From: JAVBLV01 sp031553195
GTDB lineage: Bacteria > Bacteroidota > Bacteroidia > Bacteroidales > P3
Reading direction: 5' to 3'
Assembly: GCA_031553195.1 (NCBI GenBank)
Contig: JAVBLV010000019.1
Location: 1 to 13,597, forward strand
DNA: 13,597 bases
The position numbers and the translations under genes were made by a program. Numbering within the stretch: position 1 is the stretch's first letter; each line of letters begins with the position of its first letter. The notes below the pieces were generated by a model. The model had not been told where the DNA came from, ran no database searches, and saw only the letters and a program-made list of their open reading frames with translations. Below, one piece after another: positions 7,204-13,597 of the stretch.

Positions 7204-8253
7204 ATGGATAAAAAAGCAAAGATTTATGTAGCCGGACATAATGGAATGGTGGGTTCTGCTATTGTGCGTTCGCTTCAAAAACAAGGGTATGAAAATTTGG
7301 TAACCGCTTCTTCTTCCGGATTGGATCTAACCAACCAGGAAGCAGCGGCAGATTTTTTTAAAAAACATAAACCCGATTATGTTTTTTTAGCGGCGGCCAA
7401 GGTAGGGGGGATTGTGGCCAATAATACTTATAGAGCGCAGTTTATATATGAGAATTTAATGATTCAGAACAATGTTATTCATCATAGTTATTTGAATAAC
7501 GTTCAAAAATTATTGTTCCTGGGATCTTCTTGTATTTATCCGCGTTTAGCCCCGCAACCGATTAAAGAAGAATATCTTCTTACAGGCGAATTGGAATTTA
7601 CCAACGAGCCTTATGCCATTGCCAAAATTGCGGGTATAAAAATGTGCGAAGCTTATCGAAGTCAATATGGTTGCCATTTTATTTCGGCTATGCCGACCAA
7701 TCTTTACGGACAAAACGACAATTATAACCTGGAGACTTCTCATGTGTTGCCGGCTTTGATTCGAAAGATGCATTTGGGTAAAGCCTTAATGAATAATAAT
7801 TGGGAGCTTGTTAGAAAAGATATGGACAAGAATCCGGTTGAGGGAGTTAATGGTAAATCTCCTGAATTTGAAATAAGGAAAGTTCTTGAAAAATACGGAA
7901 TACAGCCGGAAAAGATTACGTTATGGGGAACCGGAAGTCCGTTGCGTGAATTTTTGCATGTAGAGGATATGGCTTCGGCTTGCGTTTTTCTGATGCAACA
8001 GTATGAGGCTCCCAATGCAATAAATTCGCATGTAAACGTGGGCTGTGGAACGGATTTGTCGATAAAAGAACTGGCGGAAATGGTTCAGGGTATTGTAGAG
8101 TATAAAGGTTCGATAATATGGGATTCTTCGAAACCGGACGGAACGCCTAAGAAACAGTTAGATATAAGTAAGTTGTCTGATATGGGATGGAAACCCGGAA
8201 TATTGCTCAACCAGGGGATAAATAAAGTTTATAATGATTATTTGATTGATTAA
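7204..8253 (+). CDS. fcl: GDP-L-fucose synthase
   Basis: Fcl (also called WcaG) is a bifunctional NADPH-dependent epimerase-reductase that converts the Gmd product to GDP-L-fucose, the donor for fucosylated capsule, O-antigen or protein glycans. Signatures are the Rossmann motif GHNGMVGSA near the N-terminus, AAAKVGGI, GSSCIYP (S108, S109, C110) and YAIAK (Y137, K141). PTNLYGQNDNY and GTGSPLREFLHVED are also typical. At 349 aa it is longer than the roughly 320-aa E. coli enzyme. The extra length lies about residues 197-235, between the ALIRKMH helix and the GTGSPLREF segment, as I recall for Bacteroidota homologues. No glycosyltransferase is next to it, so the acceptor is unknown. Confidence 0.97.
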   Translation: MDKKAKIYVAGHNGMVGSAIVRSLQKQGYENLVTASSSGLDLTNQEAAADFFKKHKPDYVFLAAAKVGGIVANNTYRAQFIYENLMIQNNVIHHSYLNNVQKLLFLGSSCIYPRLAPQPIKEEYLLTGELEFTNEPYAIAKIAGIKMCEAYRSQYGCHFISAMPTNLYGQNDNYNLETSHVLPALIRKMHLGKALMNNNWELVRKDMDKNPVEGVNGKSPEFEIRKVLEKYGIQPEKITLWGTGSPLREFLHVEDMASACVFLMQQYEAPNAINSHVNVGCGTDLSIKELAEMVQGIVEYKGSIIWDSSKPDGTPKKQLDISKLSDMGWKPGILLNQGINKVYNDYLID

Positions 8254-8309
8254 GAGGGAGAAGTATTTACGCATGAAGTATTATAATCTCTTCCCATATA
8301 TCATGCAAT

Positions 8310-8939
8310 ATGAAAGCAGGACGATTTTTATTAATTTTATTGACAATGGGCGTTGTGGGATTTTATTTTTCATCTTGTAAAAAGGAAGAAAATGGCCACT
8401 CTGATGACAAAGGAACTCCAATAATCAGAGGACTTCCTAAAATGCTTATTTATAAAGGTTATAAGATAAAGGAATTTAAAATGTACGTTGGTTCGCCCCA
8501 AGGCGGAAAAGAAGTAAATACGGATGATATAAATATTGAAAATTATTGGGGAAAGTTTATTGACAGCATTAATCGTGAATATGAAGAATTGCGTATAAAT
8601 TTTTTGTTGAGATCGAAAATAACGGATTCCAAAACGGGTGAAGTTTGTTCATACAGATTTGGGCAGGAGGGATTACAGGTATATTCTTATAGTAATAAGT
8701 TTTGGACAAATTCAGAAGCGTATGGAAGCGTTAATCAACTATGTTTCAAGCAAAATTTTTCTAAATATAAGATAACGATTAACGCAGGAGGAATTTATGC
8801 GGTAATAGGGGATACTTGTGGTAAAGGCTTTCAAACTTTGGAATCTATGCTTCCGAATGCACAGTTATCATCTTTAAGCGATATGAAAAACGCAGAAGAC
8901 ACTCTTATGTGGTGCAATATGGATTTTGTGTTGGAATAA
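8310..8939 (+). CDS. Small lipoprotein of unknown function
   Basis: The 209-aa product begins with MKAGR, a hydrophobic stretch and a Bacteroidota-style lipobox FSSC with C23 as the lipidated residue. KKEEN directly after the cysteine resembles the short basic-then-acidic lipoprotein export signal described for surface lipoproteins in this phylum, so surface exposure is plausible. The mature part has four further cysteines (in EVCSYR, QLCFKQ, DTCGKG and WCNMD) and looks like a mixed alpha/beta domain. I do not recognise the family. It starts 56 nt after fcl and could be cotranscribed with it; no TAnnTTTG element is visible in the gap. It converges on the small membrane-protein gene with 8 bp between stop codons. 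Confidence 0.8.
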   Translation: MKAGRFLLILLTMGVVGFYFSSCKKEENGHSDDKGTPIIRGLPKMLIYKGYKIKEFKMYVGSPQGGKEVNTDDINIENYWGKFIDSINREYEELRINFLLRSKITDSKTGEVCSYRFGQEGLQVYSYSNKFWTNSEAYGSVNQLCFKQNFSKYKITINAGGIYAVIGDTCGKGFQTLESMLPNAQLSSLSDMKNAEDTLMWCNMDFVLE

Positions 8940-8947
8940 GGTTTTGC

Positions 8948-9300
8948 TTAAAAGCGTTTTTGCTCTACCAGATTAAGCGCAGATAAATAAATATTTTTAC
9001 ATTGTTCTTTATTTATCTTCTTTTGCGCGATATTTATTTTCCTCCTTTTCGTGTTTTTCCTCATCCAATTTATGACGACGTTGAAAAATTCTACCATAAA
9101 GAAAAAGCCAGCTATTAGGCCGGCAATTAATGCGCCGAAAACGACTAATATATTCCGGCTGGTCATTAATTTTTCACATTCGCAGGTTCCATTTGAAAAT
9201 AATCCATTTATGAAAAAACGAAAGAAAGCGGAATGCCAAAGCACATAATTCCATAAGTTAGGATAAATTTTCTTTTGTAATATCTACTTTCATATTTCAT
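8948..9300 (-). pseudogene. Small two-helix membrane protein gene, apparently frameshifted
   Basis: An ATG at 9298-9300 opens a frame of 30 residues (MKYESRYYKR, then a hydrophobic segment with YGIMCFGIPLSF) that stops at TAA (9208-9210). Adding one T to the T6 run (plus-strand A6 at 9213-9218) joins it smoothly to the next frame. The joined product would be 117 aa: helix one about 12-34, CEC at 40-42, helix two about 50-73 (ILVVFGALIAGLIAGFFF), then a basic KNTKRRK stretch and a charged tail. The second frame alone has starts only at GTG 9242-9244, inside helix one, or at the ATG before TSRNIL. Two half-proteins that make a sensible two-TM protein after one homopolymer correction suggest a real or sequencing frameshift. 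Family not recognised. Confidence 0.55.
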
Positions 9301-9371
9301 TAAAGAGTTTGAGATAGGCAAATAACGCTCGATTATATACCATAAACAAAATGCGCAAAAATTATATCTAA

Positions 9372-9531
9372 GAGGTTGTCTAAAAATTTTTCTATGAAGT
9401 ATTTTGAGTCTAAAAATGCAATTTTTTGTCGGAATTTTTACCCAATAGCGCTACTATTCTTGAAAAATCCCGCCTGCAAACTCGCTATTTTTATCTTTCA
9501 AAATCTTTTCCATAAAAATTTAGACAACCTC
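9372..9531. mobile_element. 160-bp MITE-like element with TAA target duplication
   Basis: The left end GAGGTTGTCTAAAAATTTTT and the right end (reverse complement GAGGTTGTCTAAATTTTTATG) share 13 identical outer bases and continue to match with small gaps. TAA flanks both sides (9369-9371 and 9532-9534), as expected for a 3-bp target duplication. There is no ORF inside. The interior has TAGCGCTA and a pair AATAGCG/CGCTATT. Ends of this kind with a T-N-A duplication recall IS5-family elements (IS1031-like), so it is probably a miniature derivative moved by a transposase encoded elsewhere; the family assignment is inference. It lies between the frameshifted gene and mutS2. The rest of the 9301-9645 gap shows only the mutS2 promoter. 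Confidence 0.8.
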
Positions 9532-9597
9532 TAAGCAAAAGTCTAGATTCAATTCACTTGCCGGATTATGTTTTATACATGGAAAAAGAACTTTCCG

Positions 9598-9605
9598 TAA
9601 TTTTG
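9598..9605 (+). promoter_or_regulatory. -7 promoter element of mutS2
   Basis: TAATTTTG matches TAnnTTTG exactly. Start of transcription would be near 9612, which excludes the TTG codon at 9610 as translation start and favours the ATG at 9646. No clear -33 TTG is seen at the usual distance. Confidence 0.5.
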
Positions 9606-9645
9606 TATCTTGATTGATAGGCGAAGGCCGGTTTTTAACAGAGTA

Positions 9646-12162
9646 ATGAAAGAAGATAACAAACAATTGTCGGCGCAAGGGTCCCATTCTCTTTTAGACA
9701 GTGCAGGTAGGGAGGTTTGCGAAAAAAAACTCGAATTCGATCAAATACGGGAATTAATTAAAAGTTTTTGTATTAGTTCGTTAGGAAAGGATTTGGTAGA
9801 TAAAATACAATTCCAAACTTCATTTAATAAAGTAAATACTTACTTACAGCAAACGGAAGAATTTCGTCAGATTCTTTTGATGGAAAATACTTTTCCGTCT
9901 CAGGATTATTTTGATTTGTCGGATGAATTGAAACGTTTGCAAATAGAAGGAACCTACATAGAGCAGGATATGCTGTTTCAAATGAAATCTTCGTTGAAAA
10001 CAATTCTGGATTGTTTAAAGTTTTTACTTCAACGCGAAGACGAAAAATATCCTTTCCTGCGTCAATTGGCGTCGAATATTATTGTTGATAAAAATATTCT
10101 TGGTTATTGTAACCGGTTAATTGACGAAAGAGGAAATATTTACGACAATGCTTCCGAGACCCTGGCTTCTATCCGTAAGGAAATTACCAAGAAAAAATTA
10201 CTTGTCGACCAGAAAATAGCCAAGATTCTAAGTATGGCTAAAAAGGAAGGCTGGACGAACGTTGAAGCCGAAACGACCATTCGTAACGGACGATTGGTTA
10301 TTCCTGTTTCGGACACGCATAGGAGAAAAATAAAGGGTTTCATCCACGACGAATCGGCTACCCGCCAAACGGCTTATGTAGAACCTGCGGAAATTGTTGA
10401 AATCAATAATGATCTCCGCGAATTGGAATTTGCCGAAAAAAGGGAAATTATACGTATCCTTTTTGAATTTAGCGAGTTCGTCCGTCCGCACATAAATGAC
10501 CTGTTGAAGGCATATTTATTTCTGGGCAGCCTTGATTTTATACGCTCCAAAGCTTTATTTGCAATACAAATTCATGCGGGTTTGCCTATTCTGAATAAAG
10601 AACCGCTCGTTTATTGGTTCGACGCCCGACACCCTTTATTATATCTTTCCCATCAAAAACAAAAAAAGGAAATAGTTCCTTTAAATATAGAGTTAAACCG
10701 GGAAAAACGGATTATGATTATTTCAGGACCTAATGCCGGCGGTAAATCGGTTTGCCTGAAAACGGTAGGATTACTACAATATATGCTTCAATGCGGATTA
10801 TTGGTTCCTGCAAGGGAAACTTCGGAGTTTGGCATTTTTAAAGAAATATTTATTGATATAGGAGATGAACAATCGATTGAAAACGATCTGAGTACTTATA
10901 GCTCTCATTTGCTGAATATGAATAATCTGCTTCGTTTGGCCAATGAGCAAACGCTTTTTTTGGTAGACGAGCTGGGAACCGGTACGGAACCGAAAGTGGG
11001 AGGGGCCATTGCCGAAGCTATCCTGGAAGAATTGGATCGTAAAAAGTCTTTTGGAATTGCCACTACGCATTATGCCAATTTAAAGCTATTGGCCGACCGG
11101 CATAAAAATATCGTAAATGCCGCCATGCTTTTCGATACCGAAAATATGATTCCGTTATATCGACTTTCCATAGGGAAACCGGGTAGTTCGTTTGCTTTTG
11201 AAATTGCCCAAAAGATAGGTCTTCCGAAAGAGGTATTGAAAAATGCCGCTAAAAAAACGGGTAATACTTTGTTGAATTTTGAGAATCAATTACAAAAAAT
11301 CGATTCGGAAAAAGTAAATCTTCAAAAAAAAGAAGAGGAACTAAAGGTAGCCGACGAATTTTTATCCGAAATGATTCGTAAATATACTCTGTTAAACGAC
11401 CAATTGGAGAACCGGAAAAAGGAAATTATCCAACAAGCCAAAAGCGAAGCCAAGGAACTTGTTATAAATGCCAATAAACAAATAGAGAATACCATCGCCC
11501 AGATTAAGAAAGAATTGGCAGAAAAATCAGCAACGCAGGCGGCGCGGAAAGAATTAAGCGACTTTCTGGAAAAACTGGAGGAACCTAAACAGGAAAATAC
11601 TTCTAAACCCAAAGAAATTCAGAAAAACAGATTACAAAGTAAAGAAAAACAAATCAAAAAAGAACCGGTTTCATTAAAAGAAGAGGATAATCGCCCCATT
11701 CAAGCCGGCGATATTGTGCAAGTCGGCGAAGAAAACAATTATGCGCAAGTAATCAAAATAGAGAAGAATTATGCCGAACTAACCAATAATTCCGTTAAAA
11801 TGACGTTACCTTTATTATTGTTGAAAAAAACAAATAAACGTTCCATTCCTGTAAAGGAGTCAAATACGAGAATAAATAGTTCTATTTTTGAATCGATTAA
11901 TGAACGGAAAGCAAATTTTTCTCCTTCAATCGACCTGAGAGGGAAGCGTGCTGAAGAAGCTATTGCAATGGTTCGGCAATTAATTGACGACGCTCTTTTG
12001 GTAAATGAACGAAATTTACGAATTTTGCATGGCAAAGGAAATGGAATTTTAAAACAATTGATACGGGAATATTTGCGCGGACTGGAAGAAGTGAAAGGCT
12101 TTGAAAGCGAGCATATAGAACAGGGAGGAGAAGGAGTGACGCTTGTTTTTTTGAAAGGATAA
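9646..12162 (+). CDS. mutS2: MutS2 family DNA-binding ATPase with Smr nuclease domain
   Basis: MutS2 lacks the mismatch-recognition domains of MutS. In studied bacteria it acts on branched DNA in recombination control or on collided ribosomes; which applies here cannot be told. From the ATG at 9646 it has 838 aa. An N-terminal core and lever region is followed by the ABC-type ATPase domain with Walker A GPNAGGKS (361-368), the STYSSHL segment, Walker B VDELGTGTEP (D441, E442) and THYANLK. A long charged coiled coil follows (about 535-690), then a KOW-like region (AGDIVQVGEENNYAQVIKI). The Smr domain at the C-terminus carries IDLRGKRAEEA (from about 762) and HGKGNG (H795), both intact. The N-terminus before LEFDQIREL is about 15-20 residues longer than I would expect. 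The in-frame TTG at 9610 is rejected because of the promoter. Confidence 0.95.
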   Translation: MKEDNKQLSAQGSHSLLDSAGREVCEKKLEFDQIRELIKSFCISSLGKDLVDKIQFQTSFNKVNTYLQQTEEFRQILLMENTFPSQDYFDLSDELKRLQIEGTYIEQDMLFQMKSSLKTILDCLKFLLQREDEKYPFLRQLASNIIVDKNILGYCNRLIDERGNIYDNASETLASIRKEITKKKLLVDQKIAKILSMAKKEGWTNVEAETTIRNGRLVIPVSDTHRRKIKGFIHDESATRQTAYVEPAEIVEINNDLRELEFAEKREIIRILFEFSEFVRPHINDLLKAYLFLGSLDFIRSKALFAIQIHAGLPILNKEPLVYWFDARHPLLYLSHQKQKKEIVPLNIELNREKRIMIISGPNAGGKSVCLKTVGLLQYMLQCGLLVPARETSEFGIFKEIFIDIGDEQSIENDLSTYSSHLLNMNNLLRLANEQTLFLVDELGTGTEPKVGGAIAEAILEELDRKKSFGIATTHYANLKLLADRHKNIVNAAMLFDTENMIPLYRLSIGKPGSSFAFEIAQKIGLPKEVLKNAAKKTGNTLLNFENQLQKIDSEKVNLQKKEEELKVADEFLSEMIRKYTLLNDQLENRKKEIIQQAKSEAKELVINANKQIENTIAQIKKELAEKSATQAARKELSDFLEKLEEPKQENTSKPKEIQKNRLQSKEKQIKKEPVSLKEEDNRPIQAGDIVQVGEENNYAQVIKIEKNYAELTNNSVKMTLPLLLLKKTNKRSIPVKESNTRINSSIFESINERKANFSPSIDLRGKRAEEAIAMVRQLIDDALLVNERNLRILHGKGNGILKQLIREYLRGLEEVKGFESEHIEQGGEGVTLVFLKG

Positions 12163-12285
12163 AACAGACTAAAAATAGAAATAAAAAAATATAGGAAAGA
12201 TTATTATAACGATAAAATCAAGTCGACTGGAATAATGAGCATGTTGTGCTTGGTTTATTTTAAGTGGTTTATAAAATTTAATACA

Positions 12286-12693
12286 ATGAAAACGTTTTCT
12301 TTAAAGCTTGGATTATTATTTTTATTGTGCAATTTTTTTGTTTTGGAAAAAGGAATTTCCCAAAATGCGACTGAAAGTAAATATGTACAAGAACTAACCG
12401 AAGCTAATTTTTTTAGTACTGTTGGAAAAGGAGTTGTTATTGTTGACTTTTGGGCGGCTTGGTGTCGTCCGTGCCGCACCCAATCGCCTATATTCGAAGA
12501 TGCGGCGAAAGAAATGGGAAAAAGGGTTAAATTCTGTAAGGTAGATGTAGATAGCAACAAAAACCTGTCTTCCCGTTTAAAAATTACATCCATTCCGACA
12601 TTAATTATATTTAAAAACGGTAAGGAAGTCGGGCGTTTGGTGGGCGTCAGCTCTAAAGATTATATTATCCAGGAATTACAAAAAGTACTATAA
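12286..12693 (+). CDS. Exported thioredoxin-like protein with WCRPC active site
   Basis: The ATG at 12286 gives MKTFSLK, a hydrophobic core (LGLLFLLCNFFVL) and a likely cleavage after about residue 26 (KGISQ), so the 135-aa protein is probably periplasmic. An ATG at 12235 would bury this signal behind 17 residues and is less likely. The mature domain is a compact thioredoxin fold: VVIVDFWAAWC, active site C60-R-P-C63, VKFCKVDVDSN, the cis-proline SIPT, then LIIFKNGKEVGRLVG. The motif is WCRPC instead of WCGPC, which may shift the redox potential. An additional cysteine lies in KFCKV. Thioredoxins exported in this phylum usually act in disulfide exchange or cytochrome maturation; the partner is not visible. 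The exonuclease gene begins within a few bases of its stop codon. The 123-bp gap after mutS2 shows no clear promoter. Confidence 0.9.
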   Translation: MKTFSLKLGLLFLLCNFFVLEKGISQNATESKYVQELTEANFFSTVGKGVVIVDFWAAWCRPCRTQSPIFEDAAKEMGKRVKFCKVDVDSNKNLSSRLKITSIPTLIIFKNGKEVGRLVGVSSKDYIIQELQKVL

Positions 12694-12697
12694 ATTG

Positions 12698-13417
12698 GTG
12701 GGTACAATAGAAAAAATACCGTCTACGGAACATATTCTGTTTCTTGATATAGAAACTGTTTCTCAATATCCTGAATATGAAAAGACTCCGGAAAGGATGA
12801 AGTTGTTGTGGGATAAGAAAGCGGAAATATTGAGAAACATATATGTTAGAAATAATCCTGCTTCGAACGAAGTTGGGATAACCGATGATTTATATGAACG
12901 CGCCGGCATTTATGCCGAGTTTGGAAAAATTGTTTGTATTTCGGTAGGTTTCTCTCTCAAAAAAGATGAAATCCGCATTAAATCTTTTTATGGAGATGAT
13001 GAAAAGGTTTTACTTCAAGATTTTGCTCAATTACTAAAGACGTATTATTCCAAACCTAATAGTTATTTATGCGCGCATAACGGAAAAGAGTTTGATTTCC
13101 CTTACATTGCCCGCCGTATGCTCATTAATGAAATTGAACTTCCCTCCATTCTAAATCTTGCAGGGCGAAAACCTTGGGAGAATCGACACATTGATACGTT
13201 GGAATTATGGAAATTCGGAGATTATAAACATTATACTTCCTTAGATTTATTAGCGGCCGTTTTTGAGATCCCTACGCCTAAAGATGAAATTGACGGTAGT
13301 ATGGTCAATGACATTTATTGGAAAGAAAACGATCTTGAGAAAATTGTTCATTACTGCGAAAAGGATGTTAAAACAGTTTTCCTGCTATATTCCAAAATGC
13401 AGGATTTGATAAAATAA
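12698..13417 (+). CDS. Predicted 3'-5' exonuclease, PolB exonuclease-domain type
   Basis: This 239-aa protein has the three acidic motifs of a DnaQ/PolB-type 3'-5' exonuclease: Exo I FLDIET (D17, E19), Exo II HNGKEFDFPYIARR (H127, N128, D133) and Exo III YCEKD (Y219, D223). It matches the stand-alone PolB-like exonuclease family PF10108, whose cellular role is poorly known. No polymerase domain is attached. No ATG lies upstream of Exo I; the start must be the GTG at 12698 or the TTG at 12695, 4 or 1 nt after the thioredoxin stop codon. This suggests translational coupling. It is cytoplasmic while its neighbour is exported, so the pairing is probably only transcriptional. Confidence 0.9.
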   Translation: MGTIEKIPSTEHILFLDIETVSQYPEYEKTPERMKLLWDKKAEILRNIYVRNNPASNEVGITDDLYERAGIYAEFGKIVCISVGFSLKKDEIRIKSFYGDDEKVLLQDFAQLLKTYYSKPNSYLCAHNGKEFDFPYIARRMLINEIELPSILNLAGRKPWENRHIDTLELWKFGDYKHYTSLDLLAAVFEIPTPKDEIDGSMVNDIYWKENDLEKIVHYCEKDVKTVFLLYSKMQDLIK

Positions 13418-13431
13418 TTGGATAATCTTTA

Positions 13432-13457
13432 GAGGTTATTTAAAAATCTTTTCATGA
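13432..13457. mobile_element. Third MITE-like end, interrupted by an insertion sequence
   Basis: GAGGTTATTTAAAAATC then TTTTCATGA matches the left end of the 9372-9531 element at 21 of 26 positions and stops where IS256-type end sequence begins. The flank TTA fits the T-N-A pattern seen at the intact copy. It starts 14 bp after the exonuclease stop codon. The remainder of the element is not in the window. Confidence 0.55.
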
Positions 13458-13498
13458 GGGACTATCCAAAATATTGTGTAAACAGAAACTCTACAGGC

Positions 13499-13536
13499 AA
13501 TCGTCTTTATAGGGGTTAACCCCTATAAAGACGATT
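13499..13536. terminator. Perfect 38-bp palindrome over the transposase stop codon
   Basis: Positions 13499-13517 (AATCGTCTTTATAGGGGTT) are the exact reverse complement of 13518-13536. As RNA this could form a 17-bp stem with a TTAA loop on either strand. The transposase stop codon lies at the centre. There is no T-run on either side, so the likely role, blocking transcription into or out of the element, is inferred from position. Confidence 0.55.
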
Positions 13537-13596
13537 TTCAAAGATAATCAAAAATTGGTTCAAAATTTGTCCCCAATTCCAAATGGGTTGATACCA
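13516..13596 (-). CDS. IS256-family (Mutator-type) transposase, C-terminal end
   Basis: On the minus strand the frame entering from the right edge encodes 26 residues ending at TAA (13516-13518). They read WYQPIWNWGQ, then ILNQFLIIFENRLYRG. The W...LNQF.I.F..R pattern is the usual C-terminal end of Mutator/IS256 transposases, which are DDE enzymes cutting at the element's inverted repeats. The catalytic domain lies outside the window, so activity cannot be judged. The last codons are part of a long palindrome. Confidence 0.75.
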   Translation of the reverse strand, partial: WYQPIWNWGQILNQFLIIFENRLYRG

Positions 13597-13597
13597 T

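Larger units (their letters stand above)
13458..13597 (-). mobile_element. IS256/Mutator-family insertion sequence, one end only
   Basis: The terminal sequence GGGACTATCCAAAATATTGT, followed by GTAAAC, looks like an IS256-family inverted repeat, and a matching transposase C-terminus lies 58 bp inside on the minus strand. The exact outer boundary could be 13456 or 13458. Most of the element lies beyond the right edge, so completeness, the other end and the target duplication cannot be seen. Confidence 0.75.

Noticed and set aside
8260..8282. Direct repeat GAAGTATT, twice at 15-bp spacing before the lipoprotein gene
   Set aside because: Two 8-mers in AT-rich DNA can occur by chance, and no palindrome or promoter element supports an operator.
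9051..9248. 65-aa plus-strand ORF opposite the frameshifted membrane gene
   Set aside because: It is the antisense shadow of the minus-strand hydrophobic frame and has no features of its own.
1..13597. tRNA, rRNA, riboswitch or CRISPR array
   Set aside because: No cloverleaf, rRNA-like stretch or regularly spaced repeat was seen when reading through. A tRNAscan-SE and Rfam scan would settle it.

Overview
The window is most consistent with an anaerobic member of the Bacteroidota, probably Bacteroidales. The DNA is AT-rich. Several genes are preceded by the Bacteroidota -7 promoter element TAnnTTTG (exact matches upstream of hydF, the holin-like gene, gmd and mutS2). A type IX secretion (T9SS) sorting domain sits at the left edge, and a short Bacteroidota-style lipoprotein signal is present. 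HydF, the maturation GTPase of [FeFe]-hydrogenase, points to hydrogen metabolism and an anoxic life. No species can be named from the sequence alone.

Layout. Positions 2-445 hold the 3' end of a T9SS-secreted protein, which converges on hydF (minus strand, 514-1725) across a repeat-rich inverted repeat. Divergent from hydF is a four-helix membrane protein of the phage-holin-4 superfamily (2010-2498). It is followed by panC (vitamin B5 synthesis, 2648-3490) and a large unrecognised secreted protein with TPR-like helices (3600-5795). Next comes gmd-fcl (6050-8253), a two-gene operon making GDP-L-fucose, followed by a small unrecognised lipoprotein (8310-8939). Facing the lipoprotein is a small two-helix membrane protein gene that looks frameshifted (8948-9300, minus). 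The last block is mutS2 (9646-12162), an exported thioredoxin-like protein (12286-12693) and a PolB-like 3'-5' exonuclease (12698-13417).

Mobile DNA. A 160-bp non-coding miniature element (9372-9531) has GAGGTTGTCTAAA ends and TAA flanking repeats. A second, inverted and internally deleted relative lies at 5807-5860. A third end-like copy at 13432-13457 is cut off by the end of an IS256/Mutator-type insertion sequence. The C-terminal codons of that element's transposase run off the right edge on the minus strand, and its stop codon lies in the middle of a perfect 38-bp palindrome.

Most of the window is ordinary chromosomal housekeeping DNA and I see no new defence or biosynthetic system. The points most worth checking are the nested mobile elements, the frameshifted membrane gene, two altered motifs in HydF, and the large secreted protein of unknown function.
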